A stretch of DNA of 32,089 bases from Arthrobacter sp. HY1533 (GCF_027568515.1 NZ_JANKZF010000042.1:1-32089), one strand, 5' to 3'; positions 22,418 through 32,089 are shown, counted from the first letter of the stretch. Notes: generated by a model not told the origin, from the letters alone. Numbers and translations: made by a program.

Positions 22418-25237
22418 TTACCCCGTGTTGCGCAGGCCCGCGGCCACACCGTTGATGGTGATCAGCATGGCGCGCTGCAGGCGCTCATCCACGTCTGCCT
22501 TGGTGATGTCGGCCTCGCGGACGCGGCGCAGCAGTTCAACCTGCAGGTAGGAGATGGGGTCCAGGTACTGGTCGCGGACGTTCAGGGAACGCTTGAGCAG
22601 CGGCTGGTTGTCCAGCAGTTCGCCCTCGCCGGTGAGCAGCTGGATCTCGGCCACCGTGAGGTCGTATTCGGCGCGGATCGTGGCGAACAGGTGCTGCAGC
22701 TCGGCGGGCACCAGGGTGCGCACGTAGTGGGCGGCAATGTCCATGTCAGTCTTGGCCAGCGTCATTTCCACGTTGGAGATGGTGGAGGAGAAGAAGTGCC
22801 AGTTTTCCAGCATTTCCGTAAGGTCCGCGGACTTGCCGGCCTCGCGGGCAGCCTTCAGGCCCGAGCCCACGCCGAACCAGCCCGGCACGATCTGGCGCGA
22901 CTGCGTCCAGCCGAACACCCACGGGATGGCGCGCAGGCCGCCCAGGCCGGAGCCCGAGTCGGGGCGCTTGGACGGGCGTGAGCCGATGTTCAGCGAGCCC
23001 AGCTGCTCCACGGGGGTGGAGGACAGGAAGTAGGCCGGCAGGTCCTCGTGGTCGATCAGCGTCCGGTACGTGCCGAAGGCGGCGTCGGACATGACCTCCA
23101 TGATGGCGCCGAAGCGGCCAAGATCGTCCTCGGAGTGGCGCGGCGCCTGGTGCAGGGCCGAACCCTGCATGACGGCGGCCAGCGAGAGTTCCAGGTTTTC
23201 GCGTGCCAGTTCCGGCAGGGAGTACTTGTCGGAGATGACCTCGCCCTGTTCGGTGAACTTGATGGCGCCTTCCAGGACGCCGTTGGGCTGGGCCATGATG
23301 GCGTCGTAGGTGGGTCCGCCACCGCGGCCCACGGAGCCACCGCGGCCGTGGAACATGCGCACGTTCACGCCGTGCTTGACCGCGACGTCGCGCAGCTTGC
23401 GCTGGGTCTTGTGAATTTCCCACTGCGAGGTCAGCACGCCGGATTCCTTGTTGGAGTCCGAGTAGCCGAGCATGATTTCCTGCACGTCGCCGCGCAGGCG
23501 GACCAACTCGCGGTAGGACGGGTCGGAGAGCAGCTGGTCCACGATCTCGGCCGAGGCACGCAGTTCGTCAACGGTTTCCAGCAGCGGCGCGAAGCCAATC
23601 TTCGCGTAGCGGTTCTCGCCCGTGAGCTGCACCAGGCCGGCCTCGCGGCCCAGCACGGCAGCGGCCAGGACGTCGTCGGCTCCGCGGGTCATGGAGATGA
23701 TGTACGTTTCGATGACATCCGGGCCGTAGGTGCGCAGGGCGCGGCGGACAACGCGGAAGACGTCGTAGGTGCCGTCGGCAATGCCGTCCAGCTTGATCGG
23801 GTGGCCGGACAGCGGGCGGTGGCTGGCCAGTTCGGTGCTGAGCACTGCCAGGCGCCCGGCACGGTCCAGCTCGGCGTAGGGCTTGCCCAGGTCGCCAACA
23901 CGGTCCATGAGCTGCCCGACGGCGTCGTGGTGGTAGTCGGCGTGCTCGCGGATGTCCAGGGTGGCCAGGTGCAGGCCGAAGGAGGCGATGGCGCGGCGCA
24001 CGGAGGCGAGTGCGCCGTCGGCCACCAAGGCTGCGGAGTTGTTCCGCAGGGAAACTTCCAGCAGCTCCAGGTCGGCAATGAGCTCGGCGGTCTCGCTGTA
24101 GTCGCGGCCAACCTCATGGTAGGAATCGTTGGCAACACGCTTTTGGGTGTTGATCAGCTTTGCCTTGATGCACGTGAGCTTGAGGCGGTAGGGCTCGTCG
24201 GCGTTGAGCTCCAGCACGCGGGGGTCAATGTGCGGCAGGTGCGCCAGGTCGGTGGCGATGGATTCGGTCAGCGCCGCGTCGGCACCGTACAGGGCGCTGG
24301 AGTTGGAGAGGACGCTGAGCAGCTCATCGATCAGGACCAGGGAGATCTTCACGGCGTTCTGGTTCTGCAGGACCAGCACATCGCGGGTCACCTCGGAGGT
24401 GACGTTCGGGTTGCCGTCGCGGTCGCCACCGATCCAGGAGCCGAAACGCAGCGGGGCGGCGTCGGCCGGCAGGGAGACGCCGTGCTGGCCCAGCAGGTCG
24501 CTGAGCTCGGTCAGGACCTCCGGCATGGCATCCGTGAGGATGTTGCGCAGGTAGTAGATCGCGTTCCGGGCCTCATCCATGGGGGTGGGGCGGACCTTGC
24601 GCAGCTCGTCGGTCTGCCACATCTGGTCGATGATTTCGGAGAGCTTGCGGTCCTGGCGGGCGCGTGCCGAGGTGCCCTCTTCGGAGGGTGTGGCCAGGAT
24701 GTCGGAGAGCTTGCGGATCTTGTCCAGCACGGAGCGGCGCGATGCCTCGGTGGGGTGTGCCGTGAAGATGGGGCGCACGTCCAGCTCGTTGGCAACCTTC
24801 TGCAGCGCCTCGGTGCCGGCCTGTTCGGCGATCTCGGTGACGGCCTTGGCCAGCCAGCCATCCTTTTCAGCGCGTGAACGCAGGCTGCGCACGCGGTGCA
24901 CCTGCTCGGCGGCGTTGGCCAGGTGGAAGTAAAACGCAAAGGCACGCACCAGGTCGGTCGCCTGCTCCAGCGGCAGGGAGGAGAGCACCTCGCGGACCTG
25001 CTCGGCGACGTCGTTCGCGCTCCACGGGCCGGTGCCGGACTCGCCGCGGGCCGCTTCCTTGGATTCCTTGGTCAGCAGGCGAACCTGCTCCACCATGGCC
25101 AGCAGCTCGGGGCCGTGCTGGCGGACCAGGGATTCACCCAGCAGGGTGCTGACGCGGCGGACATCGGCGCGCAGGTCGGTGTCCTGCTCCTGGTTGTTCG
25201 CGGGGCCCTGCGGGTTGGGTTGCAAGTCTGAGCTCAT
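22418..25237 (-). CDS. ppc: Phosphoenolpyruvate carboxylase
   Basis: A 939-residue PEP carboxylase, which makes oxaloacetate from PEP and bicarbonate to refill the TCA cycle. The catalytic His161 lies in [13 protein letters not shown]. Further active-site blocks are [10 protein letters not shown] (Lys597) and [14 protein letters not shown] (629-642). The C-terminus is the family-standard LRNTG. The length is near the bacterial norm (E. coli about 880) with a slightly longer N-terminus. AAGGA lies upstream of the ATG. It is a single-gene unit; a REP half-element and a 30-bp hairpin follow its stop. Confidence 0.97.
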   Translation of the reverse strand: MSSDLQPNPQGPANNQEQDTDLRADVRRVSTLLGESLVRQHGPELLAMVEQVRLLTKESKEAARGESGTGPWSANDVAEQVREVLSSLPLEQATDLVRAFAFYFHLANAAEQVHRVRSLRSRAEKDGWLAKAVTEIAEQAGTEALQKVANELDVRPIFTAHPTEASRRSVLDKIRKLSDILATPSEEGTSARARQDRKLSEIIDQMWQTDELRKVRPTPMDEARNAIYYLRNILTDAMPEVLTELSDLLGQHGVSLPADAAPLRFGSWIGGDRDGNPNVTSEVTRDVLVLQNQNAVKISLVLIDELLSVLSNSSALYGADAALTESIATDLAHLPHIDPRVLELNADEPYRLKLTCIKAKLINTQKRVANDSYHEVGRDYSETAELIADLELLEVSLRNNSAALVADGALASVRRAIASFGLHLATLDIREHADYHHDAVGQLMDRVGDLGKPYAELDRAGRLAVLSTELASHRPLSGHPIKLDGIADGTYDVFRVVRRALRTYGPDVIETYIISMTRGADDVLAAAVLGREAGLVQLTGENRYAKIGFAPLLETVDELRASAEIVDQLLSDPSYRELVRLRGDVQEIMLGYSDSNKESGVLTSQWEIHKTQRKLRDVAVKHGVNVRMFHGRGGSVGRGGGPTYDAIMAQPNGVLEGAIKFTEQGEVISDKYSLPELARENLELSLAAVMQGSALHQAPRHSEDDLGRFGAIMEVMSDAAFGTYRTLIDHEDLPAYFLSSTPVEQLGSLNIGSRPSKRPDSGSGLGGLRAIPWVFGWTQSRQIVPGWFGVGSGLKAAREAGKSADLTEMLENWHFFSSTISNVEMTLAKTDMDIAAHYVRTLVPAELQHLFATIRAEYDLTVAEIQLLTGEGELLDNQPLLKRSLNVRDQYLDPISYLQVELLRRVREADITKADVDERLQRAMLITINGVAAGLRNTG

Positions 25238-25373
25238 GAGTCAGCGTCCTTACGGTCTGTGAATCTGGGGTGCTCGTATGCCACGTTGAATACGGTCGGG
25301 CCCTTGGCAGGGCCGTTTGGATCCTACGCGGCGCAGGTGCACGGGAGCCAATCCGTCTCAAATAGTGACGGCG

Positions 25374-25925
25374 TCAGCGGGCCTGGTATTGGGCGTGGAT
25401 TTGCTCCCAGCAAGGGTAAAAGTCGTCCCACCAGCGCTGCCAGTCCACGCTCTTGCCTTCAAGGGCGTCGCACAGGTGGTCCAGGTGGAAGTGCCAGCCG
25501 GCCAGCGACATGAGCACCACCTCCCCGGGCACGGCCACGGTGTTGCTGAACGTCAGCTTGGTGCCGCCGTTCTCGGCCTCAAGTTCAATGCGGATCCGCC
25601 CGTGCATCGAGTTGGAAAGCTCCAGCACCCGGGGCTCCTGCGCCTCGGTGACGCGGCCGTTCCACCAGTCGGTTTCAATGCCGTGGCCCTCGTCCTTGAC
25701 GTTGAGCCACTTCAGGTCGAAGGAGGATCCGGTGCGGGCCTGGCCACGGACCTTGGCCCACCACATCTGCGTCTTTTCGGGGTCCGTCAGCATGGCCCAG
25801 ACGGCCTCGGGGGCTGCGTCGTAGTGCCGGGTGAAGACCAGTTCGGTGCTTTCGGCATCCACGGCGGCAGTGGTGCCGAGCGGGAACCGGGTCATGTCCT
25901 TGTTGAATGTTGCGTTTGATGCCAT
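25374..25925 (-). CDS. SRPBCC/AHSA1-like protein
   Basis: A 183-residue single-domain START-like protein. It has the typical opening FTRHYDAAPEAVWAMLTDPEKTQMWW, a central beta-sheet, and a late LAGWHFHLDHLCDALEG helix seen in AHSA1-type SRPBCC proteins. Such proteins bind hydrophobic ligands or client proteins; the ligand is unknown. It is divergent from the DUF1684 gene. Confidence 0.85.
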   Translation of the reverse strand: MASNATFNKDMTRFPLGTTAAVDAESTELVFTRHYDAAPEAVWAMLTDPEKTQMWWAKVRGQARTGSSFDLKWLNVKDEGHGIETDWWNGRVTEAQEPRVLELSNSMHGRIRIELEAENGGTKLTFSNTVAVPGEVVLMSLAGWHFHLDHLCDALEGKSVDWQRWWDDFYPCWEQIHAQYQAR

Positions 25926-26026
25926 GGAACCATTCTTCCACCACCGGCCGCCGCCCGCCGTGGAATAGCCGCCCGCCGGGGCCCGTTGTGCCTAGAGTGG
26001 ATCAACCGCGCATTCCAAGGAGCCCC

Positions 26027-26833
26027 ATGAGCACGAACGCCGCAGAACTCGACCGCCTCACCCAGCGCTGGGAGCGGTTCCGCACGGGCCGCAATTCGGC
26101 CCTCGCCTCGAAGGACGGCTGGCTCACGCTGACCGCCTTCCACTGGCTGCCCGGTTCCCCCGCCGCTCTGCCCGGCATGCCCGGGCTGTGGAGTTCCGAC
26201 GGCACGACGGCGTCACTCACCGCTTCGGCCGATGACCACCTGACGCTGGTGGAAAGCGGCGAGGCCGTGGTGGGGACGATCTCCACCGAACTGTCCGATG
26301 AGGAGTCCATCAGCTGGGTTTCCTTCGGTTCCGTTGTGGTGGAGCTGGGCATGCGCGCCCACCGCTACATGGTGCGCACCCGCGACGCACAGTCCCCCGT
26401 GCTCACCTCCTTCACCGGCGTGCCCGTTTTTGGCTACGATCCGGAGCTGGTGGTGACGGGGAAGTTTACCCCCTACGACGCACCCCGCAACGAGGCCATT
26501 GAAACCGCCCACCCGGAAGTGCCCGGCGTGGCGAAGCTGGTGGGCGAGGTGTCCTTTGAGCTGGCCGGGACCCCTTACACGCTCGCCGCCGAGGAAGGTC
26601 AATTGGGCTCCCTGGTGGTTTCCTTCCACGATGCCAGCAACGAAGTTTCCACCTCCCACTGGCGCAAGCTGGAACTGACCAAGCCGCGGCCCGACGGCTC
26701 AGTGGTGGTCGATTTCAACCGCACCATCAACTACCCCAGCGCCTTCACCGACTTCGGCACCTGCCCGGCGCCCGTCCCCGGCAACACGCTGCCCGTGGCG
26801 GTCGAGGCCGGCGAGCGCGACCCGCGCAAGTAG
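26027..26833 (+). CDS. DUF1684 family protein
   Basis: A 268-residue soluble protein of the DUF1684 family. The recognisable C-terminal block is present: VVVDFNRTINYPSAFTDFG followed by TCPAPVPGNTLPV and VEAGE. The N-terminal half has LTLTAFHWLPG typical of the family. AAGGAG precedes the ATG by 5 bases. The biochemical function of the family is not established as far as I know. It is convergent with the acyl-CoA dehydrogenase gene. Confidence 0.88.
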   Translation: MSTNAAELDRLTQRWERFRTGRNSALASKDGWLTLTAFHWLPGSPAALPGMPGLWSSDGTTASLTASADDHLTLVESGEAVVGTISTELSDEESISWVSFGSVVVELGMRAHRYMVRTRDAQSPVLTSFTGVPVFGYDPELVVTGKFTPYDAPRNEAIETAHPEVPGVAKLVGEVSFELAGTPYTLAAEEGQLGSLVVSFHDASNEVSTSHWRKLELTKPRPDGSVVVDFNRTINYPSAFTDFGTCPAPVPGNTLPVAVEAGERDPRK

Positions 26834-26876
26834 GCAGGCACCGCGCCAACGCTGCGATAGCGCCTGTCCGGCGGCG

Positions 26877-28094
26877 CTACACGATTGCTGACACGCCCGT
26901 GATGGCGCGGCCGGCAATGAGGGTGTTGATCTCGTGTGAGCCCTCGTAGGTGTAGATCGCCTCGGCGTCGGCGAAGATCTTCGCCATCCGGTAGTCGCTG
27001 ACAATGCCGTTGCCGCCCAGGATGGAGCGGCCCAGCGACACGGTTTCGCGCATGGCCGCCGTGGTGTGCGCCTTGGCCAGCGCCACCTGCGCCATGGCGG
27101 GCAGCTGCTTCCCACCTGCCCCTTCAGCGGAGCCGTCCTGCAGCCCGGCAATGCGCACCATCATGGCCAGGGAAGAGGTGGCGTTGCCCAGCATCCGCAC
27201 CAGCTGGTCCTGGACCATCTGGAACGAGGCGATGGGCCGGCCAAACTGCATCCGCTCCACGGCGTAGGCGCGGGCCACGTCAAAGGCAGCCAGCTGCTGC
27301 CCCACGGCCTGCCACGCCACGGAGATCCGCGAGGCCAGCAGCAGCCTGTTGGTGTCCTCGAAGGAATTGACAGTGGCAACCCGGTCCACCTCCGGAACCC
27401 GCACGTTCTCCAGCGTGATGTGCGCGTTTTGCACTGTGCGCAGGGCAATCTTGTTCTCGATCTTGGTCCGCACCACCCCCGGCGAGTTGGCGTCGAGGAA
27501 AAAGCCCCGCACCTGCCCGGTCTCCGCATCCCTGGCCCAGAGCAGCATCCGCTCGCAGAACGTCCCGTTGCCAATCCAGCGCTTGGCGCCGTTGAGCACC
27601 CAGTGGGTGCCGCCGTCGTCCTCCACGCGAAGGGCCGTGGTGGCCATGCCGCCGGCCACGTCGCTGCCGTGGTCCGGCTCGGTCAGGGCAAAGGCTCCCG
27701 TGGCGCGCAGGGCCAGCGCGTCGGGGAGCATCCGCGCCTGTTGATCGGCGGAACCGACGTCAATGAGCGCCTGGACAAAGAGGTCGTGGTGGACCAGGAA
27801 GAACGTGGCCAGCGAGGTGTCGGTGCGCGTCATTTCCGCCACGACCAGCCCCGTGAACAGGTGGCTGAGGCGGCGGCGGTCAGGGGCGGCCAAATCCAGC
27901 GCCGCTATCTTGGGCAGGATGTGGGCCGGAAATTCGGCATCATTCCACCAGCCGGTGGCGTGCGGCGCCACCTCGGCGGCCAGGAATTCGCGCAGCTGCG
28001 CCAGCTTGGCTGCCTCCCCTTCGCTGAGAAGGGATTCGAAATCGTAAAAGTCCGCCGCGGGCAGATCCCCGGCAGCCTGCCCGTGCCAGCTCAT
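26877..28094 (-). CDS. Acyl-CoA dehydrogenase family protein
   Basis: A 405-residue FAD-dependent acyl-CoA dehydrogenase, of the type closest to glutaryl-CoA or medium/short-chain enzymes. The FAD/substrate block [14 protein letters not shown] and the catalytic Glu384 in YEGSHEIN are present, as are the helical C-terminal domain features (LGGNGI, then FADAEAI). It introduces a 2,3-double bond into an acyl-CoA; the chain length is not clear. Its ATG overlaps the preceding short-chain dehydrogenase stop by 4 bp, so the two are one operon in fatty or branched-chain acid breakdown. Confidence 0.92.
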   Translation of the reverse strand: MSWHGQAAGDLPAADFYDFESLLSEGEAAKLAQLREFLAAEVAPHATGWWNDAEFPAHILPKIAALDLAAPDRRRLSHLFTGLVVAEMTRTDTSLATFFLVHHDLFVQALIDVGSADQQARMLPDALALRATGAFALTEPDHGSDVAGGMATTALRVEDDGGTHWVLNGAKRWIGNGTFCERMLLWARDAETGQVRGFFLDANSPGVVRTKIENKIALRTVQNAHITLENVRVPEVDRVATVNSFEDTNRLLLASRISVAWQAVGQQLAAFDVARAYAVERMQFGRPIASFQMVQDQLVRMLGNATSSLAMMVRIAGLQDGSAEGAGGKQLPAMAQVALAKAHTTAAMRETVSLGRSILGGNGIVSDYRMAKIFADAEAIYTYEGSHEINTLIAGRAITGVSAIV

Positions 28095-28876
28095 TTCGGT
28101 GCCATCCGGATGGCGCCGTCGAGCCGGATGGTCTCACCGTTGAGCATGGCATTGGCGGCAATGTGCTCCACCAGGGCGGCATACTCGGCCGGCTTGCCCA
28201 GGCGGGAGGGGTGCGGGACCTGCTGGCCCAGCGAATCCTGCGCGGCCTGCGGCAGCCCGGCCAGCATGGGTGTTTCAAAGATCCCGGGTGCAATGGTCAC
28301 CACGCGGATGAGCGAGCGTGCCAGCTCCCTGGCAATGGGCAGCGTCATGGCCGCAACACCGCCCTTGGATGCGGCGTAGGCGGGCTGGCCGATCTGCCCG
28401 TCAAAAGCGGCCACGGACGCCGTGTTCACAATGACACCGCGCTCAGGACCGTACTCCCCGGCGAGCGGCTCGGCGGCCGCCATGGCCTCGGCGCACAGCC
28501 GGACCACATTGAACGTGCCAACCAGGTTGATGTGGATGACGCGGCTGAACTGCTCCAGCGGCAGCACGCCCTCGCGCCCCAGGACCTTGCCGGGGGTGGC
28601 CACGCCGGCGCAGTTGACCACTATCCGCAGCGTGCCCAGCCCGGCCGCGGCGTCGATCGCGGCGCGGACCTGGGCCTCGTCGGTGACGTCGGCCTCGGCG
28701 AACACGGCCCGCTCCCCCAGCTCACCGGCCAGTGCGGCGCCCGCCTCTGCGGCATGCGGCAGGTCAACCAGCACGACGGCGGCTCCCGCGGCATGCAGCC
28801 GCCTGGCCGTTGCCGCGCCCAGCCCCGAGGCCCCGCCCGTGATGAGCGCGACGGTGCCGTTGCCGGAAATTTCCAT
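28091..28876 (-). CDS. Short-chain dehydrogenase (3-hydroxyacyl-CoA type)
   Basis: A 261-residue SDR. The nucleotide site TGGASGLG (13-20) with Asp38 suggests NAD. NCAG (88-91) follows, then the catalytic Ser154, Tyr167 and Lys171 (NTASVAAF and YAASK). Sequence after the active site ([14 protein letters not shown]) fits the type-2 3-hydroxyacyl-CoA dehydrogenase group. GAGGAGG precedes the ATG. It would oxidise the hydroxyacyl-CoA in the same pathway as the overlapping dehydrogenase. A palindrome lies 20 bp before its start. Confidence 0.9.
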   Translation of the reverse strand: MEISGNGTVALITGGASGLGAATARRLHAAGAAVVLVDLPHAAEAGAALAGELGERAVFAEADVTDEAQVRAAIDAAAGLGTLRIVVNCAGVATPGKVLGREGVLPLEQFSRVIHINLVGTFNVVRLCAEAMAAAEPLAGEYGPERGVIVNTASVAAFDGQIGQPAYAASKGGVAAMTLPIARELARSLIRVVTIAPGIFETPMLAGLPQAAQDSLGQQVPHPSRLGKPAEYAALVEHIAANAMLNGETIRLDGAIRMAPK

Positions 28877-28896
28877 GGTTCCTCCTCGTTGAGGTG

Positions 28897-28914
28897 TCCG
28901 GCCGCGGCCGGACC
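28897..28914. promoter_or_regulatory. Perfect 18-bp palindrome in the 5' region of the dehydrogenase operon
   Basis: GTCCGGCCGCGGCCGGAC is fully self-complementary. It lies between the SDR start (28876) and the AT-rich region 28931-28950 that holds TTAATGCATACTAA, a possible promoter or TetR-type operator. It could be an operator or a leader hairpin. Confidence 0.35.
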
Positions 28915-28999
28915 CAGTGCTTCACTGCGTTAATGCATACTAACCAAAATTTGTGCGCGGCAGCCACCGGCTGCGACGGCGGACAGTACGCTGGTTTCC

Positions 29000-30064
29000 A
29001 TGACACGGAAAAACGTGGATCCCGCGGACCGCGGACCGGCAGCAGGCACTGAAGTTTCCTGGGCGCCCCTGGCCGAACAGGCGGCAGCTGAGGTCAACGC
29101 CCGCTACGGCCACCGCCTCCTGGGCCTGCCCGGGACCTGGATCGGTTCCCTCACGCAAGGCCCCCACCCGCTTCGGCTCCCCCGACGGCCCTGGCCGGAA
29201 TGGCACTACTGGTGGCAGGCGCACTACCTGGACGCCGTGGTTGACAGCGGCTTTGCGCACTTGCGCAGCGGCTCCCGCCTGGCCGCCCGTGCGGAACTGC
29301 AGCGGGGGCATGCCCTGCTGCGCGGCATCCTGCTGCGCAACGCGGGCCGCTTCCCCAACTACTTCTTCGACGACATGGCCTGGCTGGCGCTCGCCGCCGG
29401 CCGCCTCAACCAGCTTTCGCTGCGGACCGTGGCCAAGCCGGCCCGTCTGGCCGGGCGCGCCAACACCACCTTGACCGGCCAGCTCCACAGCGCCTACGAC
29501 GATGTCCTGGGCGGGGGCATCTACTGGTCCCGCAAGCGCGACTTCAAGAACACGCCCGCCAACGGCCCCGCCGCCCTGCACCTGGCCAGGATTGGCGAAA
29601 CCGACCACGCCCGCGCCCTCATGGACTGGCTGCGCGCCGAGCTGTTCGACCCCGCCACGGGCCTGTACCTGGACGGCGTCCACCCCACGCCCGCGGGCCG
29701 CAGCGTGGAAACCACCATTTACAGCTACAACCAGGGCACCGTGCTGGGCGTCCTTTTGGAGCTGGGCAGCCCCGAGGACCTGCGCCAGGCCGCCGCGCTG
29801 GTCGATGCCGTGGCCCGGAACCTCGGCGATCCGGCCGGCGGCACCCGTCTCCAGCCCGGGGGCGGCGACGGCAGCCTGTTCACCGGCATCCTGTGCCGTT
29901 ACCTGGCCCTCGCCGCGCGCGACACTCGGCTTCCGGCGCACACCCGGCGGACGGCGTCGGGCCTTGTCACCGGAACGGCGCAGCAAGTGAAGGGTCTGCC
30001 GCCGCGGCAGCTCTCCGACGCCGTCCAGCGCTGGACCATCCTCTCGGCGGCCGCCTCCCTGTAA
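29000..30064 (+). CDS. Glycoside hydrolase family 76-type protein
   Basis: A 354-residue all-helical protein of the GH76 type, whose members are endo-alpha-1,6-mannanases. The paired aspartates Asp124-Asp125 in FFDDMAW match the known catalytic pair; GGGIYW and KNTPANGPAAL are further family blocks. No signal peptide is seen at the N-terminus, which is unusual for the family and suggests a cytoplasmic protein, perhaps acting on imported mannosides or glycolipid precursors. The substrate is inferred. It is divergent from the dehydrogenase operon. Confidence 0.82.
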   Translation: MTRKNVDPADRGPAAGTEVSWAPLAEQAAAEVNARYGHRLLGLPGTWIGSLTQGPHPLRLPRRPWPEWHYWWQAHYLDAVVDSGFAHLRSGSRLAARAELQRGHALLRGILLRNAGRFPNYFFDDMAWLALAAGRLNQLSLRTVAKPARLAGRANTTLTGQLHSAYDDVLGGGIYWSRKRDFKNTPANGPAALHLARIGETDHARALMDWLRAELFDPATGLYLDGVHPTPAGRSVETTIYSYNQGTVLGVLLELGSPEDLRQAAALVDAVARNLGDPAGGTRLQPGGGDGSLFTGILCRYLALAARDTRLPAHTRRTASGLVTGTAQQVKGLPPRQLSDAVQRWTILSAAASL

Positions 30065-30112
30065 ATGTTCGACGGCGGGCGGCCGGCGGTTGGGTGCCGT
30101 GCCCGGCCGGGT

Positions 30113-31360
30113 TCAGCGTGCGCTGGCGGCGTGGGCCATGTCCGACTGCCCGGTACCGTCCTCCGCAAGTGAGCCAAGCGCCCGGCCGAGGTCGGCCATG
30201 AGGTCCTCAACGTTTTCCAGCCCGATGGACAGCCGCACCAGGTTCGCCGAGGGCCGCGCATCCGGGGCCACGGGGCGGTGGGTCAGCGCCGCGGGGTGCT
30301 GGATGAGGGAGTCGACGCCGCCCAGGGACACCGCGTGCGTGAACATCCGAACCCCCGAGGTGAGCTGCTTGGCCGCCTCAAAGCCTCCGCGCAGGCTGAT
30401 GGCGACCATGGCCCCCGGGCCGCGCATCTGGTGCCGCAGCAGGCCCCGGGGGTCACCGTCCGCACCCGGGAAGTGCACCTTTTCCACGGCCGGGTGGTCC
30501 GCCAGCCAGGCGGCGATGAGGCGCGCGCTTTCCTGCTGGGCCCGGACCCGCACGGGCAGCGTGGCCAGCCCCCGGTGCAGCAGGTAGGCGCCAAGGGGAT
30601 GCAGGATGGCGCCCGTGATGGCCCGGACCCGGCGGAGGGCCTCTGCGGTTTTCTCGCTGCAGGCAATGACGCCGCCCACCGCGTCGCCGTGGCCGCCAAT
30701 GTACTTGGTGGCGCTGTGCAGCGACATGGCGGCACCGAGGCTGATGGGGTTTTGCAGCACGGGCGTGGCAAAGGTGTTGTCCACCAGGACGGGGACACTG
30801 CCGGCCTGGGCCACGACGCTGCGGATGTCCACGAGGTCAAGGGTGGGGTTGGCGGGTGTTTCCAGCAGGACCAGGACGGTGTTGGCACGGATCGCGGCTG
30901 CCACCCCGTCCTCACCGCAGAACGTGGCCTCCACACCCAGCAGCCCGGAGGCCAGCAGGTGGTCAGTGCCGCCGTAGAGCGGGCGGACGGCGACCACATG
31001 CGGCTTGGCTGCCGGGTCGGCCGCGGGGCTCAGGTTTTCCTTGCTGGCCAGGATGGCCGCCGTCATGGCCGCCATGCCGGAGGCAAAGGCCACGGCGGCC
31101 TGCGCCTTTTCCAGCTGCGCCAGACCGGATTCAAAACGGGCAACAGTGGGGTTCCACAGCCGGGCGTAGACCGCGCCACCGTCGGGCAGGGGGTGCCCGC
31201 CGAGGGCCATGGACTCGTACGAGTCTCCGCCGCGCTCAATATCCGGCAGCGGATTGGTGCTGGACAGGTCCAGGGGAAGAGCGTGGATGCCCAGTGCCTG
31301 CAGGTCCTCCCGGCCGGCATGGACAGCCAGGGAGTCGGCATTCATAAGTTCGTAAGTCAT
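30113..31360 (-). CDS. Trans-sulfuration family PLP enzyme (cystathionine gamma-synthase/methionine gamma-lyase type)
   Basis: A 415-residue Cys/Met-metabolism PLP enzyme. The PLP lysine Lys219 lies in SATKYIGGHGD, preceded by a VDNTFATPVLQNP block; GSGMAA-like sequence appears as ASGMAAMTA. The C-terminal VRLSIGLENVEDL is standard. Members make or cleave cystathionine, methionine or homocysteine; motifs do not decide which. ATG 31360 is preferred, giving the usual family length; the frame extends to 31609 over the divergent regulator. The adjacent Lrp-type gene is its likely regulator. Confidence 0.88.
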   Translation of the reverse strand: MTYELMNADSLAVHAGREDLQALGIHALPLDLSSTNPLPDIERGGDSYESMALGGHPLPDGGAVYARLWNPTVARFESGLAQLEKAQAAVAFASGMAAMTAAILASKENLSPAADPAAKPHVVAVRPLYGGTDHLLASGLLGVEATFCGEDGVAAAIRANTVLVLLETPANPTLDLVDIRSVVAQAGSVPVLVDNTFATPVLQNPISLGAAMSLHSATKYIGGHGDAVGGVIACSEKTAEALRRVRAITGAILHPLGAYLLHRGLATLPVRVRAQQESARLIAAWLADHPAVEKVHFPGADGDPRGLLRHQMRGPGAMVAISLRGGFEAAKQLTSGVRMFTHAVSLGGVDSLIQHPAALTHRPVAPDARPSANLVRLSIGLENVEDLMADLGRALGSLAEDGTGQSDMAHAASAR

Positions 31361-31473
31361 GGCACAACCATGAACGAACGTACAGAGAATGCCTAGATAG
31401 TTGACTGAAAGAACAATAGAATCGTCGGAATCCGCATTTTCCACCACCGCAATACAATGAGACGGGGGCCACA

Positions 31474-31965
31474 ATGGCGAAAAGAGCGCCGAACGGATCC
31501 GCCGCGCCGGCGCTGGACAGCACCGACCTTGCCATACTGCGGGCCCTGTCCACCGATGGCGGGCTGACCAACAAGGCCATTGCATCACGCCTTGGCCTGG
31601 CCGAGTCAACGTGCGCCAACCGCCTGCGCCTCATGCGCGATGCCGGGGTCATCCTGGGCAACCGTATTGCGGTGAACCTGGCCGCCCTGGGCTTTCCGCT
31701 GCAGGCCGTCATCAAGGTCCGCCTGGGCAGCCACAACGCCGAGCACGTGAACAGCCTCTACGCGAGCCTCTGCCAGGTGCCGGGCGTCATCCATGCCTTC
31801 CACGTGGCTGGGGAGGACGACTTCCACCTGCACGTTGCCGTGGAAAACCCGCAGGCCCTGCGCGACCTGGTCCTGCACCACATCACCGTCCACCGGGTGG
31901 TCCGCCAAACCGAAACACAGCTGATCTTCGAGGCCCGCACCGGCGTGGGCGTGCTGGCCCCGTAG
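31474..31965 (+). CDS. Lrp/AsnC family transcriptional regulator
   Basis: A 163-residue Lrp-type regulator. The helix-turn-helix lies at about 30-58 (NKAIASRLGLAESTCANRL); the RAM ligand-binding domain fills residues 70-155, including LGSHN and VPGVIHAFHVAGEDDFHLHV. It is divergent from the PLP enzyme gene with 113 bp between, which fits control of that gene by an amino acid. The stop codon TAG is directly joined to the start of an IS5-type element. Confidence 0.9.
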   Translation: MAKRAPNGSAAPALDSTDLAILRALSTDGGLTNKAIASRLGLAESTCANRLRLMRDAGVILGNRIAVNLAALGFPLQAVIKVRLGSHNAEHVNSLYASLCQVPGVIHAFHVAGEDDFHLHVAVENPQALRDLVLHHITVHRVVRQTETQLIFEARTGVGVLAP

Positions 31966-32089
31966 GGCGTGTCTCTTAGAGCGGTGAGCCAGATGGTGAG
32001 GGCGCGGAGAACGGCTCCGTCTCGGTAGGTAGGGGCGAGTTTGTCGTAGCGGGTTGCCAGAGCGCGCCATTGCTTGTAAGTGTTGAAGT
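31965..32089 (-). mobile_element. IS5-type insertion sequence, truncated by window end
   Basis: The sequence begins GGGCGTGTCTCTTAGA, which looks like an IS terminal repeat, immediately after TA of the regulator's stop codon. The IS427-type branch of IS5 duplicates TA, so TA may be its target. Only one end is in the window. Confidence 0.65.
31966..32087 (-). CDS. IS5 family transposase, C-terminal fragment
   Basis: The minus-strand frame reads YKQWRALATRYDKLAPTY and ends near LRDTP, matching the C-terminus of IS5-family transposases as I recall them. The DDE catalytic part lies beyond 32089. No stop codon is seen inside the element end: the frame continues antisense into the regulator gene to about 31758. 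The natural stop may be lost, or supplied by flanking DNA. Confidence 0.7.

Noticed and set aside
23048-24877. Open frame of 609 codons on the plus strand
   Set aside because: Antisense to ppc, with biased composition and no recognisable domain.

Overview
The window looks like chromosomal DNA of a high-GC actinobacterium, most likely Arthrobacter or a close Micrococcaceae relative. Codons are strongly G/C-ending, GTG and TTG starts are common, and the gene content is typically actinobacterial (a very long Lhr helicase next to a Nei-type glycosylase, Asp23/GlsB genes, a YcnI protein, an excalibur protein). Short repeats built on the palindrome GAGCCTGTCGA/TCGACAGGCTC recur. The genus is inferred from these features, not proven.

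Layout: 1-190 carries a repeat pair resembling an IS481-type element end, then a terminator. 230-2765 holds a metallo-beta-lactamase-fold hydrolase, a divergent GNAT acetyltransferase, a 45-residue membrane peptide and an excalibur-domain membrane protein. 2897-6754 is an apparent operon: OmpR-type regulator, sensor kinase, His-rich membrane protein and a YcnI-type copper protein; a DUF4232 lipoprotein follows. 7584-8171 is a six-helix membrane protein. 8313-14195 is a DNA-repair pair, lhr and nei, whose junction is expanded by two 97-bp repeats. 14199-17578 holds a DinB/maleylpyruvate-isomerase-like protein, a CPBP membrane protease, a Tat-type lipoprotein and an RluA-family pseudouridine synthase.

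17619-21814 is the most coherent system. Nine genes on the minus strand encode Asp23/Gls24-family proteins, their small membrane partners, a GlsB/YeaQ protein, an ECF sigma factor and a soluble protein joining an anti-sigma-like zinc motif to an Asp23-type domain. Six of the eight junctions are 4-bp ATGA stop/start overlaps. It looks like a self-regulating cell-envelope stress module. A small hypothetical protein, a perfect 30-bp inverted repeat and ppc lie upstream of it.

25374-31965 contains an SRPBCC protein, a DUF1684 protein, a two-gene acyl-CoA dehydrogenase/short-chain dehydrogenase operon, a GH76-type mannanase homologue lacking a signal peptide, and a trans-sulfuration PLP enzyme divergent from an Lrp/AsnC regulator. 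An IS5-type element begins at the stop codon of that regulator and runs off the window.

The most unusual observation is at lhr-nei. The sequence GTGCCTGAGGGC, which is both the end of lhr and the start of nei, occurs four times. Each 97-bp repeat encodes a 34-residue micro-ORF that starts on one copy and stops on the next, so the stop/start overlap is preserved across the insertion. No stretch over 300 bp lacks a gene.
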